The notes beneath the pieces were generated by a model, which worked only from the letters and a program-made list of their open reading frames with translations, made no database searches and was not told where the DNA came from. From 2-02-FULL-55-14 sp964473365 (GTDB lineage Bacteria > Bacteroidota > Ignavibacteria > UBA10030): a stretch of 64,000 nt of DNA. Made by a program: the position numbers and the translations under genes. Where the stretch lies: the NCBI GenBank assembly GCA_964473365.1, contig CAYYOV010000014.1, positions 1 to 64,000 on the forward strand, read 5' to 3'. Positions 1 through 7,732 of the stretch are shown one piece after another. Position 1 is the stretch's first letter, and every line of letters begins with the position of its first letter.

Positions 1-477
1 AAGATGTCGCTGCTCTATGACGCCTTCACCGAGCCTGAGCCGCACTACGCGCAGATCATCAAGGCGGACAAGCTCAACCCGATCGAGGTGTATCCGAAGG
101 AGGAGAACAAACATCCGAAGGCGATCTGGGACATCAAAGATGCGAAGATCGTGCGCAATGGCCGAAACGTCGAAGTCTACATGATCGCGGTTCGTTCCTC
201 CTTCGAGCCGTGGAAGCTCGAGGTCAACAAAGGAGACAAGGTGACGATCTACCTGACGAACATCGAGCAAACGACGGATGAGCTGCACGGCCTCGGCATC
301 AACGAATACAACATCAATGTCGTCGCCGATCCGGGCGAGACAAAGGTCATCGAATTCGTCGCCGACAAGGCCGGCGTGTTCCCGTTCTATTGCACGAATT
401 TCTGCTCCGCATTGCACCAGGAGATGCAAGGATATCTGCTCGTCAAGGGCGGGTCCGGTTCGCTGACGATGCGGTAG
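1..477 (+). CDS. nosZ: Nitrous-oxide reductase NosZ, C-terminal CuA domain (5' end outside window)
   Basis: The reading frame is open from base 1, so the gene starts upstream and only about 158 C-terminal residues are visible. They form the cupredoxin CuA domain of NosZ: a His in the DELHGLG segment, then CTNFCSALHQEMQGY, which supplies the two bridging Cys, the second His and the Met of the binuclear CuA site. NosZ reduces N2O to N2 in the periplasm, with CuA passing electrons to the CuZ cluster of the missing propeller domain. It is followed by nosB, nosD, nosF, nosL and nosY, which supports the call. The lack of nosR in what is visible fits clade II NosZ, but the signal peptide that would show Tat or Sec export is not in the window. 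Confidence 0.95.
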   Translation, partial: KMSLLYDAFTEPEPHYAQIIKADKLNPIEVYPKEENKHPKAIWDIKDAKIVRNGRNVEVYMIAVRSSFEPWKLEVNKGDKVTIYLTNIEQTTDELHGLGINEYNINVVADPGETKVIEFVADKAGVFPFYCTNFCSALHQEMQGYLLVKGGSGSLTMR

Positions 478-494
478 GGAAGTTCCGCCAACGC

Positions 495-522
495 CCCTCC
501 TCCGGATCTCACCGGAGGAGGG
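495..522 (+). promoter_or_regulatory. Perfect hairpin between nosZ and nosB
   Basis: An 11-bp perfect inverted repeat (CCCTCCTCCGG / CCGGAGGAGGG) with a 6-base loop lies 18 bases after the nosZ stop and ends 13 bases before the AAAGGAG of the next gene. There is no T run after it, so it is not a classic intrinsic terminator. Likely roles are protection of the nosZ 3' end or partial attenuation of the downstream genes. The structure is seen; the role is inferred. Confidence 0.6.
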
Positions 523-545
523 TGCGCTCGGCTGAAAGGAGTTAC

Positions 546-1184
546 ATGCAACGATCGCTCGATGTCGCAAACCGTTTCTTTGAGATTCCACTGGATCTGA
601 GGAGCAGGATTCTCGTCTTCATCGCGGCCCTCCTCATGCTCCCGACGTATATCGCACCGTTGTGGGAAATGACGCTGTATTCCAATCAATTTCCCGAAGG
701 CCTCACGCTGCAGATCTATTCGCACAAACTCGAAGGGGGAAAAACCCCGAACCGTGACGACCTGAAAGAGATCAATGCACTCAACCACTACATCGGCATG
801 AAAGCGCTCCAGGAAGAGGACTTCACAGAATTCCAGTGGATCCCGTTCGTCGTCGGCGGGATGGTCTTGCTCGCTCTTCGCGTTGTCGTCCTGGGCAAAA
901 TGGCCGCCCTGGTGGATCTCTTCGTGCTCTTCACATACTTTGGACTGTTTTCGCTCTGGAGTTTCTACCACAAGCTCTACGTCTACGGTCATTCGCTTGA
1001 TCCGACCGCCGCGGTCACGGTGCCACCCTTCACACCTCCGTTGTTCGGTCACCAGACCATGGCAAACTTCGAAGTCTATAATTTCCCATCCGTCGGTTCC
1101 TATTTCATGGCATTGGCGCCGTTCGCGCTCCTGGCGGCCGGTTGGTTCTCGTATCGTGCCCATCGCCGGGAGCTTGTCGCGTGA
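546..1184 (+). CDS. NosB-like membrane protein of the nos operon
   Basis: A 212-residue protein starting at ATG 546 behind a strong AAAGGAG (536-542); the frame is open further upstream, but that part overlaps nosZ. It has a hydrophobic segment near residues 20-40, a soluble loop with a KEINALNHYIGMKAL stretch, then three more hydrophobic segments, giving about four membrane spans. A small membrane protein directly after nosZ is typical of clade II nos clusters, where it is called NosB and has no proven function. I infer the same here from position and topology, not from a defining motif. It overlaps the next gene by 4 bases (GTGA). Confidence 0.6.
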   Translation: MQRSLDVANRFFEIPLDLRSRILVFIAALLMLPTYIAPLWEMTLYSNQFPEGLTLQIYSHKLEGGKTPNRDDLKEINALNHYIGMKALQEEDFTEFQWIPFVVGGMVLLALRVVVLGKMAALVDLFVLFTYFGLFSLWSFYHKLYVYGHSLDPTAAVTVPPFTPPLFGHQTMANFEVYNFPSVGSYFMALAPFALLAAGWFSYRAHRRELVA

Positions 1185-1999
1185 TCCGGATTCCGTCACT
1201 TCCCCTGACGAGGGAACACGGCTCATGGGCCCTGCTGGCCGTTCCGCTGGCGATCGGGTCGGCATCGGCAGAGACCGTATCAATGCGGCATGCGGTCCTG
1301 GCTCTGGCGGCGTTGGCGGCGTTTCTCAGTTACATTCCGCTGCAGACGCTCCTGGACCGCTCCACCGACCGGGCGCTTTCTGATGCGACATTGCGTGGTG
1401 CTCGTTTTTGGGCCGTGACCTTGATGGGAGGAGCGTTCACGCTCGGTGGAGGGCTTGTTCTGGTTGGGGAGCTTCATCTTCTCGCCTGGGGTACGGTCGC
1501 CGCCACAAGCCTGGTGATCCGGTCGGTGATGAACCGATCAAGCGGAAGATCGGCGGGGGCCGATCTGGTGGCAGTGGCGGGGCTCTCCGTCGGCTCTCCG
1601 TCGGCGCTCCTCCTCGGGGCCACCGACGACTGGCCGCGGGCGATCCTGCTCTGGTTACTTGTGGCCCTCTTCTTTGGCTGTTCTGTTGTATACGTGCACA
1701 TGAAGATGCACAGGACGGCATTCAGGTCCATGAACCTGCCACTTCGTCGGCGACTTCGTCTCGGCTGGATGCCGTTGACGTATCATGTTTTCGTCATTGT
1801 ACTTGCTGCCGTGATCGTGCACATGGGCGCCACCAGCTACATGACGGTGCTTGCGTATCTCCCGATGGCCATCCATGCCCTCATTGGCACCATCCGTCTT
1901 TCAGCTCCCGTGCGATTCCGGCGACTCGGTTTCCTGCTCGTCGGTCAATCGGTCATCTTTGCCGTCCTCCTGACCGGAGCGTGGCGCGGAATGGTATGA
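1181..1999 (+). CDS. YwiC-like integral membrane protein
   Basis: The GTG start at 1181 overlaps the preceding TGA and gives a 272-residue protein. Near the N terminus (about residue 10) is REHGSWALL, the hallmark of the YwiC-like family, whose members begin with a PREHGAWAML-type motif. The rest is hydrophobic, with about seven or eight predicted spans separated by short Arg-rich loops. In Bacillus, ywiC lies near nitrate-respiration genes and has no proven role. Its place inside the nos operon, translationally coupled on both sides, suggests a membrane function linked to N2O respiration, perhaps electron supply or maturation. That role is inference. Confidence 0.6.
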   Translation: MIRIPSLPLTREHGSWALLAVPLAIGSASAETVSMRHAVLALAALAAFLSYIPLQTLLDRSTDRALSDATLRGARFWAVTLMGGAFTLGGGLVLVGELHLLAWGTVAATSLVIRSVMNRSSGRSAGADLVAVAGLSVGSPSALLLGATDDWPRAILLWLLVALFFGCSVVYVHMKMHRTAFRSMNLPLRRRLRLGWMPLTYHVFVIVLAAVIVHMGATSYMTVLAYLPMAIHALIGTIRLSAPVRFRRLGFLLVGQSVIFAVLLTGAWRGMV

Positions 2000-3345
2000 A
2001 CCAGGCGACCCATCTCTTGACGGTGGTCCTCGTGGCCGCCCTGCTCGAAGCTCCGGCGCAGTCGCAGGAGATCCAGTCGTGGATCGACGCTGCAGGGCCG
2101 GGGGATACGGTAGTGGTCCCACCGGGCACGTGGACCGGCAATATCGCCCTCCGGGTACGCACGACGCTCATCGGCCTTCCGGGGGCTACGGTCCGGGGTG
2201 ACGGAACTGGCAGTTGCATCGTGGTGCTTGCTGATTCCTGCGTCATCGAAGGACTGGTGATCGAACATTCTGGAGCAGCGTTGGCCCAGGAGCACTCTGG
2301 TATCCTTCTGAGGTCTGACGGCAATCGCGTTCGGAATAACCGCTTGCGTGACATACTGTTCGGCGTCTACCTCTACCAGTCGGACGACAACGTGATCTCG
2401 AACAACGAGATCGCCGGACGGGTGGAGTTGTCCGAAGGTGAACGAGGGAGCGGGGTGCACATCTGGGATTCATACCGTAACCGTCTTACGGACAATACGA
2501 TCCACCACATGCGGGACGGCTTCTACTTTCAGAATGCGTCGCATTCGTGGATCGAAGGGAACGAGGTCTTCGCACTTCGGTACGGCCTTCACTACATGTA
2601 CGCCGACTCGAACACGTTCGTCGGAAATCGATTTCACGACAACGTGGCGGGAGCGGCCGTCATGTATTCCCACGGCATTGTGATGCGGAGAAACACCTTT
2701 CTCCGGAACCGAGGTTTCGCGTCGTACGGGATCCTCTTCCAGGATTGTCACGGGATGAAAGCTGATTCCAATCTCATCGTGGACAACGTCGTCGGCATGT
2801 TCTTTGAGGCATCGTCACACAATGACTTCCGATACAATGTAATCGCCCAGAATGATATTGCTCTGAAGATGTTCCAGAACTCCGACGAGAATCTCTTTGC
2901 CGAGAACGCCTTCATCGACAACCTCATTCCCCTTTCGGTGGTGGGGAAGAGAACAACGACGCGATGGTCGTCACACGGCCGCGGAAACTACTGGAGCGAC
3001 TACGATGGCTACGACCTTGATGCCGACGGAGTCGGTGACGTGCCGCAGACAATCCAAAATGCGTTCGACTACCTTGAGGGACGTCAACCTGCGTTCCGGC
3101 TGTACCTCTATAGCACAGCGTCGAAAGCACTGGCAGCAGCGACCAAGGCCTTTCCCATCCTCCAGCTCTCTTCGGAACGTGATCCAGCGCCACTGATGCG
3201 TCCGATCACGGTACGACGAAGTCAGAGCCACGCCTCAGCGGGCGTTCTGGTCCAGGGCCGGCGGGCGTCGGTACTGCCGTGGCTGTTGACCATCCCGCTC
3301 GTAGGAATGGTGATCGTGATCATCGCGCGAAGGCGAACGTCATGA
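1996..3345 (+). CDS. nosD: Nitrous-oxide reductase maturation protein NosD
   Basis: Start ATG 1996 overlaps the upstream stop (ATGA) and yields 449 residues; the open frame continues upstream, but only as a shadow of the YwiC-like gene. Residues 1-23 form a Sec signal peptide. The body is a right-handed parallel beta-helix of the CASH / NosD type, with repeated stretches such as NRVRNNRL, NVISNNEI, NRLTDNTI and NTFVGNRF. The end (about 425-445) is one membrane span followed by RRR. NosD acts in the periplasm with the NosFY transporter in building the CuZ site of NosZ. It lies just before nosF, the usual arrangement. Confidence 0.93.
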   Translation: MNQATHLLTVVLVAALLEAPAQSQEIQSWIDAAGPGDTVVVPPGTWTGNIALRVRTTLIGLPGATVRGDGTGSCIVVLADSCVIEGLVIEHSGAALAQEHSGILLRSDGNRVRNNRLRDILFGVYLYQSDDNVISNNEIAGRVELSEGERGSGVHIWDSYRNRLTDNTIHHMRDGFYFQNASHSWIEGNEVFALRYGLHYMYADSNTFVGNRFHDNVAGAAVMYSHGIVMRRNTFLRNRGFASYGILFQDCHGMKADSNLIVDNVVGMFFEASSHNDFRYNVIAQNDIALKMFQNSDENLFAENAFIDNLIPLSVVGKRTTTRWSSHGRGNYWSDYDGYDLDADGVGDVPQTIQNAFDYLEGRQPAFRLYLYSTASKALAAATKAFPILQLSSERDPAPLMRPITVRRSQSHASAGVLVQGRRASVLPWLLTIPLVGMVIVIIARRRTS

Positions 3346-4100
3346 TCGTCCAAGTCGAAAACCTTACAAAGCGGTACGGGTCGTTCACCGCAATCGACGG
3401 GGTCTCGTTCGATGTTGGTCGCGGTCAGGTGTTCGCGCTCCTGGGTCCGAACGGCAGCGGCAAGACGACAACGATGAAATGCCTCGTGGGGCTCAACGTT
3501 GCGACGTCAGGGCAGATCGTGGTGAACGGCGTCGATGCGATCGGCTCCTCGAATGCCGCCCGACAGCACATCAGCTACCTTCCGCAACGCGTGGTGTTTC
3601 CCGAATCACTCACGGCCCGAGAGATCCTGCGATTTCACGCACGGCTACGCGGGCTGTCGAATGACGTCGCGGACGAGGCGTTGGAAGGAGCGCGATTCAA
3701 CGGATCCGCGCACAAGCCGGTGGGTACGTTCTCCGGAGGCATGGTTCAACGACTGGGACTGGCGGTCGCCGCGCTCGCGTCCGCTCCGGTGTTGTTGCTC
3801 GACGAACCGACGGCAAGTCTAGATCCAGAGGGCGTCGTTCGTTTCCGAGCGTTCGTGCGGGAACAACGGTCTCGCGGCACAACGGTCATTTTCTCCACGC
3901 ACCTTTTGTCGGAGGTGGAACAGCTCGCCGATCGGGTGGCGGTTTTCGTTGGCGGAAAGCTCGTGGCTCGGACGGGGATCGACGAGATCAGACGTACGTT
4001 TATGGCGAATGGAACGATCGAGGACATGTATCTTCATTTTGTCGGAGGCGGTAATGAACATGCGTACGAAAGTAAGCAGAGTGAAATACCCAAGAATTAG
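3342..4100 (+). CDS. nosF: ABC transporter ATPase NosF
   Basis: A 252-residue ABC ATPase beginning at ATG 3342 (ATGA overlap with nosD). It shows Walker A GPNGSGKT at residues 35-42, the signature FSGGMVQRLGLA, Walker B VLLLDEPTASLD and a switch His in IFSTHLLSEVEQ. It pairs with the NosY permease encoded two genes later and powers assembly of the copper centre of NosZ together with NosD. The last 47 bases overlap the nosL start, so nosF, nosL and nosY are translationally coupled. Confidence 0.93.
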   Translation: MIVQVENLTKRYGSFTAIDGVSFDVGRGQVFALLGPNGSGKTTTMKCLVGLNVATSGQIVVNGVDAIGSSNAARQHISYLPQRVVFPESLTAREILRFHARLRGLSNDVADEALEGARFNGSAHKPVGTFSGGMVQRLGLAVAALASAPVLLLDEPTASLDPEGVVRFRAFVREQRSRGTTVIFSTHLLSEVEQLADRVAVFVGGKLVARTGIDEIRRTFMANGTIEDMYLHFVGGGNEHAYESKQSEIPKN

Positions 4101-4530
4101 CGCGCATTCGTTGATCGGGTGTGCGATGCTGGTTTGGACTGCCGGGTGTTCTTCGGGCGAATTGCGCCCGGTTGACCTCTATCCGGAGGACGCATGCGCA
4201 ATGTGCCGGATGGCCGTTTCAGACCCGGCGTTCGCGTCCGAAATCATCACGGAGGAGGGCGAAGCGCTCAAATTCGACGACCTTCGTTGCCTGGAGAACT
4301 ATCGCCGTGAGCATGCCACGATGAAGATCAAGGCCGTCTTCGTCAAGGACTATGTGACGAAGTCGTGGTTGCCTTTCGAGAAGAGCGTGATTGTGCGGAC
4401 GAGTATCGACACGCCCATGGGATCGGGACGGATCGCCACTTCGGGTTCCGACGAAGCGAAACGTCTCGTGGACGCCTTTCCACCTGCGGCCGATGAGACG
4501 GCCTGTTGTCCTGACTGTGCGACGAAATGA
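4054..4530 (+). CDS. nosL: Copper chaperone lipoprotein NosL
   Basis: ATG 4054 is preceded by GGAGG (4044-4048), so I accept the 47-base overlap with nosF; GTG 4081 is a weaker alternative. The 158-residue protein has a lipoprotein signal with lipobox LVWTAGC (Cys32), so it should be lipid-anchored outside the inner membrane. The NosL signature CAMCRM follows at about residues 46-51; Cys and Met residues there bind Cu(I) in characterised NosL. The later FDDLRCLENY stretch is also family-typical. A CCPDC cluster near the C terminus is an extra possible metal site. NosL supplies copper to NosZ. Confidence 0.93.
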   Translation: MNMRTKVSRVKYPRISAHSLIGCAMLVWTAGCSSGELRPVDLYPEDACAMCRMAVSDPAFASEIITEEGEALKFDDLRCLENYRREHATMKIKAVFVKDYVTKSWLPFEKSVIVRTSIDTPMGSGRIATSGSDEAKRLVDAFPPAADETACCPDCATK

Positions 4531-5360
4531 GCGCGCTGAAGCAATTCGGGGCGATCGCGGGCCAGGAGTGGACCGTCCATGCCAGAAATCGGTGGACGAT
4601 CGTCGTGGCCGCGACGTTCGCCGTGCTCGTCGTGGCCATCGCCAGTGCGGGCATGATGGCCGAAGGGTTCGAGGGCGTTCAATCGTTCCGGAGAACGTCC
4701 ACGAGTCTGCTGAATCTCGTTGTGACGTTCATTCCTCTTCTGGCGCTGATCGTCGGCACGCTGAGCTTCACTGGCGACCGGGGGAGTGCCGAGCTTCTCT
4801 TCTCACAGCCAGTGAGCCGAGGGACGGTCCTCTTGGGCAAAGCAGCGGGTGTCGTCGCATCGCTGTGGAGTTCCATGCTCGCCGGATTCGTTGGCTCGGG
4901 AGCCATCATCCTTGCAACGAGCGGCGTTGAAGGACTCTTTCCGTACCTCTCCCTGGTCGCGCTGTCGCTCGTCCTGGCGGCAGTGTTTGTCGCGATCGCA
5001 GTGGCCTCCGCGATTGCCGCACGTCGCAAGGTCCGAGCCTTTGGGATCTCGCTCGCGTTGTGGTTCTTCTTCGTTCTCTTCTACGACCTCCTAATCATCG
5101 GCACTGTTACGTTCATCGATGGTCCGCTAGCCACGACGACGCTCTTTGTGTCGCTCTTCGGAAATCCCGTTGACATGATACGAGTCGCGGCACTTCTTTC
5201 GATGGAGAATGCCGCGATCTTCGGACCTTCCGGTGCGGCGCTTCTTCGCTTTCTGGGAGGGGCGTGGGCCAGCGGGATCGCTATTGCCGCGGGGCTTGCG
5301 TTGTGGATCGTCTGTCCGCTCTACCTTGGACAGCGGTTGTTGAAGCGCCAGGACCTGTGA
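4527..5360 (+). CDS. nosY: ABC transporter permease NosY
   Basis: A 277-residue membrane protein whose ATG overlaps the nosL stop (ATGA). It has a first span near residues 25-45, a cytoplasmic segment with the FTGDRGSAELLFSQPVSRG motif typical of ABC-2 / NosY permeases (about 75-95), then five further hydrophobic segments. It forms the membrane part of the transporter driven by NosF and works with NosD on CuZ assembly. The next frame starts at a GTG that overlaps its stop. Confidence 0.92.
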   Translation: MSALKQFGAIAGQEWTVHARNRWTIVVAATFAVLVVAIASAGMMAEGFEGVQSFRRTSTSLLNLVVTFIPLLALIVGTLSFTGDRGSAELLFSQPVSRGTVLLGKAAGVVASLWSSMLAGFVGSGAIILATSGVEGLFPYLSLVALSLVLAAVFVAIAVASAIAARRKVRAFGISLALWFFFVLFYDLLIIGTVTFIDGPLATTTLFVSLFGNPVDMIRVAALLSMENAAIFGPSGAALLRFLGGAWASGIAIAAGLALWIVCPLYLGQRLLKRQDL

Positions 5361-6604
5361 TCGGAAGAACGATCGTCGACATCATGAATTGCCGAGACTC
5401 TACGTGCGGAAGCGTGTTGATCGTTCCGGTGTTCGCTGCCGTCACGCTAGCGGTGGGATGCAACCACGACCAGAGCGAGATCCAGCATTTCAACACTCGG
5501 TCAACGCTTGTAGCGGTCTCGGCTCCCGAGGGTGTGTCGGTGACCCTTCTTCAGTCGGGTGACGGGATTGATGATCTTCGCAACGTCAGCGAGCACGCGG
5601 AGGGCGAACGTTGGCTCGAGCCGGGCCGATGGGTGCTCCAGGCCTCAGAGGGCGGGAGAACCTGGTACTATCCGGTCACCACCTCCAGATACCGGGGAGG
5701 TCCGGACGACGACGGGCGACTGATCGTCAGTGTCCGTCGACCTACCGATGAAAGCCCTGCAGAGTTCTTCGGCATGCGGTTCGTGACTGTTCCCAGCGGG
5801 TGGTTCCTCTGTGGCGACAGGCGAAATCCGCAAGAACCGCGATACGTCTGGCTCACCACCTACTTCATGTTGGAGGGCGAGGTCACGAACCGCGCGTATC
5901 GGGCGTTTCTTGCATCTCCGTCAGGATGGGGAAACGACTCGAATTGGACTCCGGAAGGCATCGAATGGCGCCGAAGGACGTCTACCCGTAGTTCCGCTGC
6001 ACTTTCTCCCGATCATCGGGAGTATGCGCGTTTCGGCCAGGAGGATCTCCCTGTAACAAATGTTACGTGGTACGAGGCCACTGCATTCGCCTCTTGGGCG
6101 AAAGAGGTGTTTGGAGCTGGCCTCTGGGATATCGCACTTCCGGACGAGTCAGAATGGGAAAAAAGTGCGCGAGGTCCTGACGACTGTGAGTACGGACTCA
6201 GTCAATCGATCAGCGACCGAGAAGCGGAATGGTATAATTGGAGAAAGAACCCAGGGGCCCAGTTCACGGTCGTCTCATGCTCGGATCCAGCACATTCGTA
6301 CCGACCGAATCGATACGGATTGTTCCACATGGCTGGAAATGTTACCGAATGGACGAGCTCCATTTCGACGCCCACCGGAAGGCCGTCATCCCGCCACGAG
6401 GATAGTCGGGATCTGAACACGACACCGGCTCAGCGCATCGCTCGGGGCGGATCTTGGTACAGCGCCAGCGTTGCATTGTTGAACGTAACCTACCGCGAGA
6501 CGTTTCCACCAGAACACTCCACCCACGAGTTGGGCTTTCGGCTCCGTGCTCGCAGGGTGCCCAGGCTTGTTCGCCCCCACGATCCTTCTCATCTCGGAGG
6601 ATAG
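5357..6604 (+). CDS. FGE-fold (SUMF1/PvdO-like) lipoprotein at the end of the nos operon
   Basis: GTG 5357 overlaps the nosY stop (GTGA) as at every other junction here; ATG 5384 is the alternative. A hydrophobic N terminus ends in LAVGC, a lipobox. About 100 residues of unrecognised sequence follow, then a formylglycine-generating-enzyme / SUMF1 fold: FGMRFVTVPSGWF, EVTNRAYRAFL, PVTNVTWYEA, ALPDESEWEKSAR, HMAGNVTEW, IARGGSWY and GFRLRA in the usual order. The Cys pair used by true FGE near the C terminus is absent, since no Cys follows the GGSW motif. It is therefore unlikely to make formylglycine and may be a binding or maturation factor. Co-transcription with nos genes suggests a part in N2O reduction, unproven. 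Confidence 0.78.
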   Translation: MIGRTIVDIMNCRDSTCGSVLIVPVFAAVTLAVGCNHDQSEIQHFNTRSTLVAVSAPEGVSVTLLQSGDGIDDLRNVSEHAEGERWLEPGRWVLQASEGGRTWYYPVTTSRYRGGPDDDGRLIVSVRRPTDESPAEFFGMRFVTVPSGWFLCGDRRNPQEPRYVWLTTYFMLEGEVTNRAYRAFLASPSGWGNDSNWTPEGIEWRRRTSTRSSAALSPDHREYARFGQEDLPVTNVTWYEATAFASWAKEVFGAGLWDIALPDESEWEKSARGPDDCEYGLSQSISDREAEWYNWRKNPGAQFTVVSCSDPAHSYRPNRYGLFHMAGNVTEWTSSISTPTGRPSSRHEDSRDLNTTPAQRIARGGSWYSASVALLNVTYRETFPPEHSTHELGFRLRARRVPRLVRPHDPSHLGG

Positions 6605-6681
6605 GGTTTGTGCGGAGCCGCTCAATTCCCTCACACAGTTCTTCTGCATCTGCGGCAGGCTGTATCCTGTTCGCATGGTGA

Positions 6682-6984
6682 AGGCGAGACTCGATCTCCG
6701 TCAGCACGGCTGATCAATTCGGTCAACGCTCTCATACACCTCCGGACCGATTCCTACGTTCGCTCATCCAAATCCAACGGCCGTCGGACCTTGTGCGGAC
6801 GAGGCAAGAGCATCAGCGGTACACGGAAAAGGCAAAGGCCGCGACGAAGTCACAACTTGTGAGCAGCTCCCTGGAACCGGACGTGTGGTCCGCGATGCGG
6901 ACCGAAGGGGTGACGGGGTTTCTGCAGAAGCCATACGACCTGGACACATTGGCGGCGAGCATTCGAGCGGTCCTGCAGCCGTAG
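6682..6984 (+). pseudogene. Remnant of a response-regulator receiver domain
   Basis: The frame is open from just after a stop at 6679-6681 to the TAG at 6982-6984. Its last 45 or so residues read as the end of a receiver domain: an AMRTEGVTGFLQKPYDLDTLAASIRAVL stretch split here as AMRTEGVTGFLQKPY and DLDTLAASIRAVL, including the conserved Lys-Pro. The phospho-Asp half is missing, the upstream residues are not receiver-like, and there is no clear start with a ribosome site. I read it as the 3' stub of a deleted regulator or hybrid kinase. It lies between converging units, next to an intact two-component pair. The 6605-6991 stretch holds nothing else I recognise. Confidence 0.55.
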
Positions 6985-6991
6985 GCCGGGG

Positions 6992-7732
6992 TCAGCGGTC
7001 CATCAGCTCGCGGAGCCGGTCGTATCCGGCGCGACTCACGTTCCACGTTGAACCATCTTTGAGTGTTGCCACGCGGCTGTCCTTGGCGTAGAGCTCGATC
7101 TTCGCCAACCGGTCGATATTGATGATGGTCGATCGGTGGATCCGCACAAACCGACGGGGGTCGAGATGTGACTCAATCTCGCCCATCGTCTGCTGCTTCA
7201 AGAACTTCCTACCACCCGCCATTACCTGCACGTAGTCGTCCTGGGCCGTTATCACATCGACCGTCTCGGCCGGGACGACGTGCACATTCCCTCCGTCTCG
7301 GATGAGGATGCGGTCGGTCCGTTGTTCACCGAGCGCCGCCAAGGTGCGCATGGCAGGAACGGCATGCCGACGGACCGCAGAGCTCGCTTTGTCCCACGCT
7401 TGACGAAAGCGTGCCTCGTCGACCGGCTTGAGCAGATAATCGACGGCATTGACTTCGAACGCTCGTACCGCATGTTCGTCGTGTGCCGTGACGAAGATAA
7501 CGGCAAACGTTCCATCCACCAGCTCGAGCACCTCGAATCCGTTCAGCTTCGGCATCTGGACGTCGATGAGCACGATGTCCGGCCTCAATTCCTGAATGGC
7601 CTTCACGGCCTCGAACCCGTTTGCGCATTCGGCCACCACCTCGGCATCAGCGAGCGCGGTGACATGCTCACGTACCAGCCGGCGTGCCAACGGTTCGTCA
7701 TCGACAATGATAGTGCGGAGTGGCATGGTCAC
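6992..7732 (-). CDS. LytR/AlgR-type response regulator with LytTR DNA-binding domain
   Basis: 246 residues from a GTG that overlaps the kinase stop (GTGA); ATG two codons later is the alternative start. The receiver (about 5-120) has the acidic pair D11-D12, phospho-acceptor D57 in VLIDVQMP and K102 in YLLKPV. The C-terminal LytTR domain (about 145-243) has the typical FVRIHRSTIIN segment and binds direct repeats upstream of targets. It is co-transcribed with the sensor kinase encoded just before it. Targets are not visible; the LiaI/LiaF-like envelope genes upstream are plausible. Confidence 0.93.
   Translation of the reverse strand: MTMPLRTIIVDDEPLARRLVREHVTALADAEVVAECANGFEAVKAIQELRPDIVLIDVQMPKLNGFEVLELVDGTFAVIFVTAHDEHAVRAFEVNAVDYLLKPVDEARFRQAWDKASSAVRRHAVPAMRTLAALGEQRTDRILIRDGGNVHVVPAETVDVITAQDDYVQVMAGGRKFLKQQTMGEIESHLDPRRFVRIHRSTIINIDRLAKIELYAKDSRVATLKDGSTWNVSRAGYDRLRELMDR

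Noticed and set aside
1408..1995. N-terminal extension of nosD in frame
   Set aside because: It overlaps the YwiC-like gene and reads as Arg/Gly-rich nonsense; the ATG at 1996 starts a signal peptide and overlaps the stop before it.
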